DNA of 64,000 nucleotides from DATKRB01 sp036501425 (lineage in GTDB: Bacteria; Actinomycetota; Acidimicrobiia; Acidimicrobiales; RAAP-2). The DNA is taken from the NCBI GenBank assembly GCA_036501425.1, contig DASYAI010000037.1, positions 1-64,000 on the forward strand, written 5' to 3'. This document shows positions 26,068 through 33,535 of this stretch, piece by piece. The first letter of the stretch is position 1. The number at the start of each line of letters is the position of its first letter. Under the pieces are notes generated by a model. It searched no databases. It was not told the DNA's origin and saw only the letters and a list, made by a program, of their open reading frames with translations. The translations under genes and the position numbers were made by a program.

Positions 26068-27198
26068 TCAGCGAGGCTGGGGAAGCTCCGTCGCGCTGAA
26101 GCGATAGCCGCGGCGTACCGCCGTCTCTATCGCCTCCCCGCCGGGCCCGAGCTTCGTGCGCAGCCGTCGGACCGCCATGTCGAGCACATGGGAGTCGACT
26201 CCGGGGTCCTGCCAGATGTCACGCAGGAGGACCGAGCGGGTGACCGTCGCTCCCGCACGGTCTACCAATTTCGTGAGGACCGCCCGCTCCCGGTCGGTCA
26301 GGCGGAGGGCGTTGCCGTCGACCACCGCCACCGAGCCCTGCAAGATCATCTCCGTCGTTCCCACCCGGTAGGCCCGGCGCCGCAGCCACAGCCGGTCGGC
26401 AACCAGTCGTACCAGCGAGCCCAGCCGCCAGTGCTCGGGTATCACGGGCTCAGATATTCCTTCGTCCATAGCGATCCCCGCGCACACTGGCCCCACGCAG
26501 GCCACGAGAACGGGCCCGTTGAGCGCGGCCAGCAATTCCTCCCGGCGGCCGATGGTGGCTGCCAGCCGGAACAGGTTCTGGGCCGCCGGCCCTGCAGTAA
26601 AGGTCACGGCGTCGAGGCGGTGGGTGCAGCACTGCTCGATCAGGCGCTGGGCTGGGCGGACGTCCTCGGGGAGGGTCCAACGGTAGACGGGGACTTCGGT
26701 CACCTCCGCACCAGCTTCCCGCAGGACCCCCGCGATCCCCTGCTGGTCGTCGCCGTGGAGTTGCACCGCTACGCGCCTGCCGGCGATCCCCTCATCGATC
26801 AGCCGATCGGCCACCGAGGACAGTTGCTCGTTGGGAGCCCGCCACCAGACCTCGAGCCCGGCGATCTGGGTCGCACCGGCGGCCTTGGGTCCTCGGGCCG
26901 CGATGCGGGCGGAGCGCAGCGCCGTCCGGAGATCCGCCTCCAGCCCCCACGAGGCAGCCATCCCCAACCAGCTGCGAACCCCCACGCCGGTGTTGGCCAC
27001 CACGTAGTCCGGCGGCTCGGCGATGATCGCCTCGGTGACGATCCGCAGCCGTGCGTCGTCGGCTACCGGCAACGTCCGGATCGCCGGGCCCCACACGACG
27101 TCCAAGCCCAGCCGGGACAGCATCAACGACTGTTCGTCCGCCCGCCGGTCGGCGGTCACGCCGACCGCGAAGCCACTCAGCTCTGGCACCGGATCCAT
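26068..27198 (-). CDS. nnaR: NnaR-like regulator: uroporphyrinogen-III synthase fused to an OmpR-type winged helix
   Basis: About 376 residues. Residues 1-270 are a HemD fold (LSGFAVGVTADRRADEQ, VVANTGVGVRSWLGMA, DAVTFTAGPAAQNLF); residues ~290-376 are a Trans_reg_C domain (LRLTDRERAVLTKLVDRAG, VDSHVLDMAVRRLRTKLG, AVRRGYRF). The same fusion is found in NnaR, which works with GlnR to switch on nitrite/nitrate assimilation in actinobacteria. It sits next to, and divergent from, the molybdenum-cofactor and nitrate genes. The ATG at 27198 lies 7 nt after a TACCGT box. No orthodox hemD neighbourhood is present here, so a regulatory role is preferred. Confidence 0.85.
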   Translation of the reverse strand: MDPVPELSGFAVGVTADRRADEQSLMLSRLGLDVVWGPAIRTLPVADDARLRIVTEAIIAEPPDYVVANTGVGVRSWLGMAASWGLEADLRTALRSARIAARGPKAAGATQIAGLEVWWRAPNEQLSSVADRLIDEGIAGRRVAVQLHGDDQQGIAGVLREAGAEVTEVPVYRWTLPEDVRPAQRLIEQCCTHRLDAVTFTAGPAAQNLFRLAATIGRREELLAALNGPVLVACVGPVCAGIAMDEGISEPVIPEHWRLGSLVRLVADRLWLRRRAYRVGTTEMILQGSVAVVDGNALRLTDRERAVLTKLVDRAGATVTRSVLLRDIWQDPGVDSHVLDMAVRRLRTKLGPGGEAIETAVRRGYRFSATELPQPR

Positions 27199-27471
27199 GG
27201 GCGACACGGTATGCACGGAATGCCCCCGTGCACGCATGGGGTCCGGCACGAAACGCGATGTTCATTGAGCATTCACTGGGCGTTTGCCGTCTGTGCGCAG
27301 GCGCCGGCGGCAACCGATCTTCGGGTCGGGCACGGCGCGGGCTCGGTGACCTCGACGGGGAGCGGTGCGCACCTGCTTCTGGGTGTCTACGGGAGGCCGG
27401 GTAGATGCGCCGGACCGCACGGTGTGTCACGCCCGTGTCGTCTCCGGGCCTCGTCGAGGCGACGCGCGCCC

Positions 27472-27477
27472 TATGGT
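27472..27477 (+). promoter_or_regulatory. Leaderless -10 box TATGGT before moaE
   Basis: TATGGT ends exactly 6 nt before the moaE ATG (27484). It probably drives the whole moaE-moeA-moaA-moaD-moaC operon, whose downstream genes are all overlapped or closely spaced. Confidence 0.5.
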
Positions 27478-27483
27478 GACCAG

Positions 27484-27981
27484 ATGTCCGCACCGCCGCC
27501 CGAGGAACGCGACTGGATCGCGGTCACCGACCAGGTGCTCCCGGTGGCCGAGGCGCTGCTCTGGACCACGCTGCCCGGCTGCGGCGGTGTCGTGACGTTC
27601 TGTGGCACCGTGCGGGACCATTCCGAGGGACGTCCGGGGGTGACTTCTCTCGAGTACGAGGCCCATCCCGAACACGTCGTCCCGCGCTTGGCCGATGTCG
27701 CCTCGGCTGCCCGAAGGCAGTGGCCGATGCTGGGGCGCCTCGCACTCTTGCATCGAGTCGGCCGGCTTGAGGTGGGCGAGATCTCCGTGGTCGTCGTCGC
27801 ATCCACGCCCCACCGGGCCGAGGCCTTCGAGGCCGCTCGATTCTGCATCGACACGTTGAAGCACACCGCGCCGATCTGGAAGCGTGAGACCTGGCTGGAG
27901 GGCGCAGGCTGGAGCGCATGCTCCTACGAGATCGAGGATGTCCCGGGGGGCGATCGAACCGTTCCGTCGACGCGGCCGTGA
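27484..27981 (+). CDS. moaE: Molybdopterin synthase catalytic subunit MoaE
   Basis: A 165-residue MoaE: GCGGVVTFCGTVRDHSEG (N-terminal strand and loop), LEYEAHPEHV, HRVGRLEVGEISVVVVAS, and FCIDTLKHTAPIWKRE, which carries the conserved Lys of the active site. It adds sulfur to precursor Z together with MoaD. First gene of the Moco operon, with its stop overlapping the moeA GTG (GTGA). Confidence 0.92.
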   Translation: MSAPPPEERDWIAVTDQVLPVAEALLWTTLPGCGGVVTFCGTVRDHSEGRPGVTSLEYEAHPEHVVPRLADVASAARRQWPMLGRLALLHRVGRLEVGEISVVVVASTPHRAEAFEAARFCIDTLKHTAPIWKRETWLEGAGWSACSYEIEDVPGGDRTVPSTRP

Positions 27982-29297
27982 TCCCGCTCGCCGAAGCCCG
28001 CCAGTTCGTCCTCGACGCGTGCACCCCGGGGGTACCGCGCCCGGTCCCGATCGACGACGCACTGGGCTGCGTCGCAGCCGAGCCGGTCGTGGCGACCGAG
28101 CCGATCCCCCCGTTCGTCAACTCCGCGATGGATGGCTATGCGCTCCGAGCCGCCGACACCGAAGGGATCCGAACCACCGGCGCAGCCGTACGGCTGGCGG
28201 TGTTCGGCACGGTCATGGCGGGCGCTCCTCTCCGCCGGGCGATCGGCGACGGGGAGGCGGTGCGGATCATGACCGGCGCGCCGATGCCGGCCGGCGCCGA
28301 TGCTGTCTGCATGCTCGAGGGCTGCCGGGTCGAGGCGGGCGGCGAGGTCGTGGTCATCGACCAGCCGCTGGCCGTAGGCGAGGCCGTGCGGTACCCGGGC
28401 GACGACGTGAAGGTGGGCGATCTCGCGGTGCCCGCCGGGACGGTCCTGGGCCCCGGTCACCTGGGCGTGCTGGCGAACCTGGGGATGACGACGGTGTCGG
28501 TCTGGCCCCGCCCCCGCATCGGTGTGCTCTCGACCGGCGACGAGGTGACGTCGGAGGTCGGCCCGCTGGCTCCGGGCAAGATCCGGGACGCGAACCGTCA
28601 CACCCTTCTGGCGCTGGTCCGCCGTGAAGGATGGCATGCCGTCGATCTCGGGATCGTCGGCGACGACGAGGCGGCGCTGGCCGGGGCGCTCGAACGTGGT
28701 GGTGCCGCCTGTGACGCGCTGATCACGAGCGGCGGGGTCAGCGTCGGCGATCTCGACGTCGTGAAGGTGGTTCTCGACAAGCTGGCCGGCGGGACGATGC
28801 GTTGGATGCAGGTCGCCATCAAGCCGGCGAAGCCGTTCGCGTTCGGAACCCTCGCCACCACCGGGACACCGGTCTTCGGGCTGCCCGGCAACCCGGTGTC
28901 GGCCATGGTCGGCTTCGAGCTCTTCGTCCGGCCGGGGGTCCGGCGGATGTCGTCCTACCGCGACCTCGACCGGCCGACGGTGCCCGCCTTCGCGCAGACG
29001 GACCTGCAGCGACGCCCCGACGGCAAGACCCACTTCGTCCGGGCGCTCGTCACCTTGGACCACGCCGGGGCCTGGCATGCGCGCCCGATGACCGGGCAGG
29101 ACTCGCACCAGCTGCGGGCCATGGCCGACGCCAACGCGCTGGTCGTCCTGCCCGACGGCACCGGTGCCCGGGCCGGTGATCTCGTCGACGTGATGCTCGT
29201 CGATCCCGATCGGCTCACCGCCGGCGGCTCCCTCGGCGCCGGTGCGCCTCTTCGCGGCGCGGTGGCTGGCGTGGAAGCGGGGCTCCGCGGTGGCTGA
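27978..29297 (+). CDS. moeA: Molybdopterin molybdotransferase MoeA (intact copy)
   Basis: A 439-residue MoeA. Seen: PPFVNSAMDGYALRAADT (domain I), RIMTGAPMPAGADAVCMLE, GVLSTGDEVTSEVGPLAPG and the MPT-binding DALITSGGVSVGDLDVVK, then VFGLPGNPVSAMVGFELF. It inserts molybdate into adenylated molybdopterin. GTG start overlaps moaE. A second, broken moeA lies at 40568. Confidence 0.92.
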   Translation: MIPLAEARQFVLDACTPGVPRPVPIDDALGCVAAEPVVATEPIPPFVNSAMDGYALRAADTEGIRTTGAAVRLAVFGTVMAGAPLRRAIGDGEAVRIMTGAPMPAGADAVCMLEGCRVEAGGEVVVIDQPLAVGEAVRYPGDDVKVGDLAVPAGTVLGPGHLGVLANLGMTTVSVWPRPRIGVLSTGDEVTSEVGPLAPGKIRDANRHTLLALVRREGWHAVDLGIVGDDEAALAGALERGGAACDALITSGGVSVGDLDVVKVVLDKLAGGTMRWMQVAIKPAKPFAFGTLATTGTPVFGLPGNPVSAMVGFELFVRPGVRRMSSYRDLDRPTVPAFAQTDLQRRPDGKTHFVRALVTLDHAGAWHARPMTGQDSHQLRAMADANALVVLPDGTGARAGDLVDVMLVDPDRLTAGGSLGAGAPLRGAVAGVEAGLRGG

Positions 29298-30315
29298 CGG
29301 TGGCACGCCGCCCGCGAGGATGCCTGTCGAGGGGCCCCTGGTCGATCGCTACGGACGGGTCCACGACGACCTCCGCCTGTCGGTCACCGACCGTTGCAAT
29401 CTCCGCTGCACCTACTGCATGGCCGAGGAGGGAATGAGGTTTCTCCCGAGGACCGAGCTGCTCAGCTTCGACGAGATCGTCCGCGTGGCCGGGGTGGCCC
29501 GACGGCTGGGCGTCTCGTCGATCCGGCTCACCGGCGGCGAGCCCTTGGTGAGGAAGGGCCTTCCGGGACTCATCGGCCGCCTCGCGGCTGTCGGGTTCGA
29601 GGACCTGGCCATGACCACGAACGGCGTCCAGCTCGGCGCGATGGCCGAGGCGCTCGCCGCGGCCGGGCTCCGCCGGGTGAACGTGAGCTGCGACTCCCTG
29701 CGGGCAGACCGGTTCGCGACGATCCGCCGGCGCGGCGATCTCGACCTCGTGCTGGACGCGATGGACGCGGCAGAAGCGGCGGGCCTCACGCCCCTGAAGG
29801 TGAACGTCGTGCTGCTCCGGGGACACAACGACGACGAGATCCTCGACTTCGCCGCGTTCGGGCGGGAGACCGGCAGGATCGTCCGCTTCATCGAGTTCAT
29901 GCCGCTCGACGCGCAGGGCAAATGGGACCGAGGCCAGCTGGTGCCGGGACGGGAGGTCTTTGAGCGGGTCTCGTCGGTATGGCCGCTCGAGCCGGTCCGC
30001 GATCATGGCGCCCCGATGCCGGCCGAGCGGTTCCGGTTCGCCGACGGTCGTGGAGAGATCGGGCTCATCTCCAGCGTCACCGAGCCGTTCTGCGGCACCT
30101 GCAACCGGCTGCGGTTGACGGCGGACGGGGCCATACGAAACTGCCTGTTCTCCGACGCCGAGCACTCCGTGCGGGACCTGCTGCGCGGCGGAGGCACCGA
30201 TGCCGACCTCGACCTCGAGCTCCGACGAGCCGTCTGGGGGAAGCTCCCGGGCCACGGCATCAACGAGCCCGGGTTCCTGCGACCGGGTCGGTCGATGTCG
30301 ATGATCGGCGGCTAG
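29290..30315 (+). CDS. moaA: GTP 3',8-cyclase MoaA
   Basis: A 341-residue radical-SAM enzyme. The CxxxCxxC cluster is in RCNLRCTYCMAEEG (Cys36, 40, 43), SAM contact in IRLTGGEPLVRKGL, and the C-terminal second cluster in PFCGTCNRLRLTADG...RNC. It converts GTP to (8S)-3',8-cyclo-7,8-dihydroguanosine 5'-triphosphate, the first Moco step. The GTG at 29290 overlaps moeA; an ATG at 29320 is an alternative. The C-terminal double glycine expected of MoaA (SMSMIGG) is present. Confidence 0.93.
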   Translation: MADGGTPPARMPVEGPLVDRYGRVHDDLRLSVTDRCNLRCTYCMAEEGMRFLPRTELLSFDEIVRVAGVARRLGVSSIRLTGGEPLVRKGLPGLIGRLAAVGFEDLAMTTNGVQLGAMAEALAAAGLRRVNVSCDSLRADRFATIRRRGDLDLVLDAMDAAEAAGLTPLKVNVVLLRGHNDDEILDFAAFGRETGRIVRFIEFMPLDAQGKWDRGQLVPGREVFERVSSVWPLEPVRDHGAPMPAERFRFADGRGEIGLISSVTEPFCGTCNRLRLTADGAIRNCLFSDAEHSVRDLLRGGGTDADLDLELRRAVWGKLPGHGINEPGFLRPGRSMSMIGG

Positions 30316-30317
30316 CA

Positions 30318-30554
30318 ATGGCGAACCTCCGCCTGTTCGGCCCGGCGCGAGAAGCAGCGGGTGTTGGAAAGGCCATCGTGCCCGGCAAGGACGTCGCCGA
30401 GGTGCTCGAAGCGGCGAGGGGTCGGTACGGCACGAGGTTCGCGACCGTCGTGGCGTCCTCCCGTGTCTGGTTGAACGGCGAAATCGCCGAGCTCGACACC
30501 CCGGTCGGCGATGACGACGAGGTGGCGGTGCTCCCGCCGGTATCGGGCGGGTGA
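30318..30554 (+). CDS. moaD: Molybdopterin synthase sulfur carrier MoaD
   Basis: A 78-residue ubiquitin-fold protein beginning MANLRLFGPAREAAGVGKA and ending VLPPVSGG; the terminal GG is thiocarboxylated and donates sulfur to MoaE. Starts 2 nt after moaA's stop; its TGA overlaps the moaC GTG. Confidence 0.9.
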   Translation: MANLRLFGPAREAAGVGKAIVPGKDVAEVLEAARGRYGTRFATVVASSRVWLNGEIAELDTPVGDDDEVAVLPPVSGG

Positions 30555-31081
30555 CCTTCCCGACGGGGCTGACCCATCTCGACGGGCATGGACGGGCCCG
30601 GATGGTCGATGTCACCGGCAAGCCCTCGACGCGGCGGGTGGCCGTCGCCCGTTGCTCGGTGCAGACGAGCGCCGATGTCGCCGAGGTGCTCGCCGATCCG
30701 TCGGGTGGCACCGATCTCATCGAGAGCGCCCGCTGGGCCGGTATCCTTGCGGCGAAGCAGACCTCCTCCCTGATCCCCCTGTGCCACCCCATCCGGGTCG
30801 ACAGCGTGCGGATCGACATCGAAGCGGCGCCGGACGGCCTACATGTCACGACGACGGCCGGGATCGACGAACGGACCGGCGTGGAGATGGAAGCCCTCAC
30901 CGGTTGTGCCCCGGCGGCCCTGGTGCTCGTCCACGCACTGTTGGGCCCCGACCCCGGGACGCGGATCGATGGATTGACCCTGTGGCACAAGTCCGGCGGT
31001 CGTTCCGGAACCTGGACACGGGGCCCGAGCGGAACGATGCGGGGCCCGAGCGGCGCCCGGGCAGCAGCGGACCGGTCCTAG
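30551..31081 (+). CDS. moaC: Cyclic pyranopterin monophosphate synthase MoaC
   Basis: A 176-residue MoaC with MVDVTGKPSTRRVAVA, LAAKQTSSLIPLCHP (catalytic Lys/His region) and the TGVEMEALTGCAPAAL stretch. It completes the first Moco step with MoaA. The last ~20 residues (WTRGPSGTMRGPSGAR) are a low-complexity tail not usual for MoaC. Convergent with mobA, 24 bases apart. Confidence 0.92.
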   Translation: MTFPTGLTHLDGHGRARMVDVTGKPSTRRVAVARCSVQTSADVAEVLADPSGGTDLIESARWAGILAAKQTSSLIPLCHPIRVDSVRIDIEAAPDGLHVTTTAGIDERTGVEMEALTGCAPAALVLVHALLGPDPGTRIDGLTLWHKSGGRSGTWTRGPSGTMRGPSGARAAADRS

Positions 31082-31105
31082 CGGTTCGGGTCAGCGGATC
31101 CTCCC

Positions 31106-31738
31106 TCATGGCGTCCTCAGTGCCCGCAAGGTCGCCTGGTACTCGGCGTGGAAGCCCAACCGCCGCAGGTCGTCGGGGGCGTCGATGTCAGAGAAGACTT
31201 CGGGCAGAGCAACCGTCGCCCACTCGCCCTCGGCGACCGTCCTGGACCCGCGACCATCTGGGAGGTCGCCCAACGCGCGCCGACCGAGCGCGGCGGCGGC
31301 GGCGGCCGAGTGCAAGTCGGTGCTGGACCAGCGTGCCAGCAAGGGCTGCCGCCGACCGTGGACTTCGGGGACCACCGAGCATGTGCCCGGCAGCGCCGCC
31401 AGCCACCGGAGGACCTCCTCGCTGACCAACGGCAGATCACCGGCCACCACCAGCACCGGGCCCACGTGCCCGCGGTCTTCCAACGCCCTCCATCCCGCTG
31501 CGATGGCTGTCAGCGGGCCGCGCCCGGGCTCTGCCTCGAGGACGGACGGAAGCGATGTCTTTCCGGGGCCCACCTCTATGCAGGGTGAAGCCGTCGACCG
31601 CATCGCACGTTCGACCCGGACGACGCACGGCTCCCCGGCGATGGGGATCATCGTCTTGTCCAGCCCCATCCTCCTGCTGGAACCGCCGGTGAGCACCATG
31701 CCGGCGACGGTCGTCGGATTGGGAGTCACAGCGCCCAC
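31106..31738 (-). CDS. mobA: Molybdenum cofactor guanylyltransferase MobA
   Basis: A 210-residue nucleotidyltransferase with the GTP-binding GMVLTGGSSRRMGLDKTMIP and VLVVAGDLPLVSEEVLR (DLPL metal/substrate region). It attaches GMP to Moco to give the MGD form used by the downstream nitrate reductase. The GTG at 31738 has GAGGAGG 5 nt upstream; GTG 31729 is the alternative. Divergent from narK. Confidence 0.82.
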   Translation of the reverse strand: MGAVTPNPTTVAGMVLTGGSSRRMGLDKTMIPIAGEPCVVRVERAMRSTASPCIEVGPGKTSLPSVLEAEPGRGPLTAIAAGWRALEDRGHVGPVLVVAGDLPLVSEEVLRWLAALPGTCSVVPEVHGRRQPLLARWSSTDLHSAAAAAALGRRALGDLPDGRGSRTVAEGEWATVALPEVFSDIDAPDDLRRLGFHAEYQATLRALRTP

Positions 31739-31984
31739 CTCGTCCTCCTCGGGGATCCCGACGTCGAGGCGACCGTAGTGGATACCGGCGGGCCGTCTCG
31801 TCGCGGAGCGACCGGCCTCGATCCGCCACGGCGACGGTGTCGTCGACTCGAGATGGTCCTGCCCGGCCGGCTCACATCGGGCACGGCGGCACTGTGAGGT
31901 TCCGCACGCCGGTCCGATGTTCGGGGTGCGACGGTGTTGCGCCAGCGGTAATCCTGCGGCGCGGGCCCCGAAACATTGGCCCGT

Positions 31985-31990
31985 GATACT
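31985..31990 (+). promoter_or_regulatory. Leaderless -10 box GATACT before narK
   Basis: GATACT ends exactly 6 nt before the narK ATG (31997). The 258-base gap to mobA (31739-31996) otherwise shows no gene; GlnR/NnaR boxes were searched for by eye, but no confident match was found. Confidence 0.45.
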
Positions 31991-31996
31991 GCGCGT

Positions 31997-33535
31997 ATGC
32001 ACGTCGGGGAGTCGCTTCGATCGATGGTCGGTTGGGACGGCCGCGCCCGGGCGCTGCACCTGTCGTGGATCGGGTTCTTCGCCACGTTCGTCGTCTGGTT
32101 CGACTTCGCACCGTTTTCGGCGACGATCGGTCGCCAGCTCCACCTGAGCGCTGCCCAACTGGCGGCCATCGGACTGTGCAACCTCGGCCTCACCGTCCCG
32201 GCCCGCATGGCGATCGGCGCCGCCCTGGACCGCTTCGGCCCTCGGCGGGTGTTCCCGTGCATCCTGATCGGCGCCGCCGTTCCCAACACGGTCTTCGCGC
32301 TTGCGACCAGCTTCCCTGCCCTCGTGCTCAGTCGCCTGGCCCTTTCGGTGGTGGGAGCGGGGTTCGTCGTGGGCATCCGGATGGTGCGGGAGTGGTGGCC
32401 CGACGCCGAGCTCGGTACGGCAGAGGGTGTCTACGCCGGGTGGGGCAACTTCGGCTCGGGGGTGGCCACCGTGGGGCTCCCGGTACTCGCCGACGCCCTG
32501 GGAGGCGCCCACGGCTGGCGTTGGTCGATCGGGGCCTGTGGCCTGGTCTCCGCCGCCTGGGGCGTGGTCTACCTGTGGGCCGCCCGGAACACTCCAGACG
32601 GGACCGCCTGGGTGCGGCCCCGTCGCCAGGGTGCGCTCGAAGTCACCAGCCGACCGGCCGCCATCGGTCTGGTGCTGCTCACCATGCCGGTCGTCGGGGT
32701 GTTGGGCATCGTGGCCTACCGCCTCTACCTGGTCCACGTCATCGACGCCAGAGCGCTCGCCATCTGTGTGGTCGTCCTGGTCGTCCTCGTCGCCGTGCAG
32801 GCGGCGCAGGTCCTTCGGGTGAACCGGCCGGCGCTGGCCGGCGACTACCCGACGCGCGAGCAATACCCCTTCCGTGCTGTTGTGCTCTGCTGCCTGGTCT
32901 ATGCCGTGACCTTCGGCGGCGAGCTGGCAGTGCTGTCGACGCTGCCGACCTTCTTCGGCGCCACCTGGCATCTCGGCGTGGCTACCGCGGGCATCGCCGC
33001 CGGGACGTTCGGGCTGATGAACCTGGTGACTCGGCCGGTGGGCGGCCTGCTGTCGGACCGCACCGGCCGACGGCGACGGACGCTGGTCGTCCTCTTGACG
33101 GGAACGGCCGTCTGCTTCTGCCTGATGTCCTTGCTCCACGAGGACTGGCCCGTCGTAGGCGCCGTTGTGCTGGGCATCGGCGCCGCGGCCTTCCTCCAGG
33201 CGAGCAACGGCGCCGTCTTCGCCGTCGCGCCACAGATCGACCGCCGGGTGAGCGGCCAGATCGCCGGACTGGTGGGCGCCTACGGCAACCTCGGGGGCAT
33301 CGTCTGGCTGTTCCTGCTCGTCTACGTGGCGCCCCAGACCATGTTCCTGGGCATCGGGCTGGCCGCCGTCGCCATCGGTCTGGTGGTCGGCCAGCTCCTC
33401 CCCGAACCCGTGGCGGTGCCGGGACCGGCGGGACCGCAGCGGATGGCACGGGCCGAGGTGACCCAGGGCGCATCTGGGGTCGAACCCGCCGTGCCGATGC
33501 CCGATCCCGGCGACCTCGAGCCGGTGCTCCGATGA
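31997..33535 (+). CDS. narK: Nitrate/nitrite transporter, NarK-type MFS
   Basis: A 512-residue MFS permease with ~12 helices, starting MHVGESLRSMVGWDGRAR. NNP-family signs: FFATFVVWFDFAPFSATIG (TM1), ALDRFGPRRVFP (TM2-3 loop), GWGNFGSGVATVGLPVL (nitrate signature TM5) and GGLLSDRTGRRRR, GAYGNLGGIVWLF (TM10-11 glycine-rich nitrate signature). It heads the nitrate assimilation operon; its TGA overlaps the nirB ATG (ATGA). Confidence 0.9.
   Translation: MHVGESLRSMVGWDGRARALHLSWIGFFATFVVWFDFAPFSATIGRQLHLSAAQLAAIGLCNLGLTVPARMAIGAALDRFGPRRVFPCILIGAAVPNTVFALATSFPALVLSRLALSVVGAGFVVGIRMVREWWPDAELGTAEGVYAGWGNFGSGVATVGLPVLADALGGAHGWRWSIGACGLVSAAWGVVYLWAARNTPDGTAWVRPRRQGALEVTSRPAAIGLVLLTMPVVGVLGIVAYRLYLVHVIDARALAICVVVLVVLVAVQAAQVLRVNRPALAGDYPTREQYPFRAVVLCCLVYAVTFGGELAVLSTLPTFFGATWHLGVATAGIAAGTFGLMNLVTRPVGGLLSDRTGRRRRTLVVLLTGTAVCFCLMSLLHEDWPVVGAVVLGIGAAAFLQASNGAVFAVAPQIDRRVSGQIAGLVGAYGNLGGIVWLFLLVYVAPQTMFLGIGLAAVAIGLVVGQLLPEPVAVPGPAGPQRMARAEVTQGASGVEPAVPMPDPGDLEPVLR

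Noticed and set aside
26062..27483. Plus-strand extension upstream of moaE
   Set aside because: It is antisense to the HemD/OmpR gene; moaE starts at the ATG 6 nt after a -10 box.
27199..27483. Molybdenum-cofactor riboswitch before moaE
   Set aside because: I found no convincing conserved stem pattern by eye, and the leaderless start leaves no 5' UTR for one.
31106..33139. Minus-strand frame extending mobA through narK
   Set aside because: Only the last ~210 codons (mobA) are real; the rest is antisense to narK and carries no domain.
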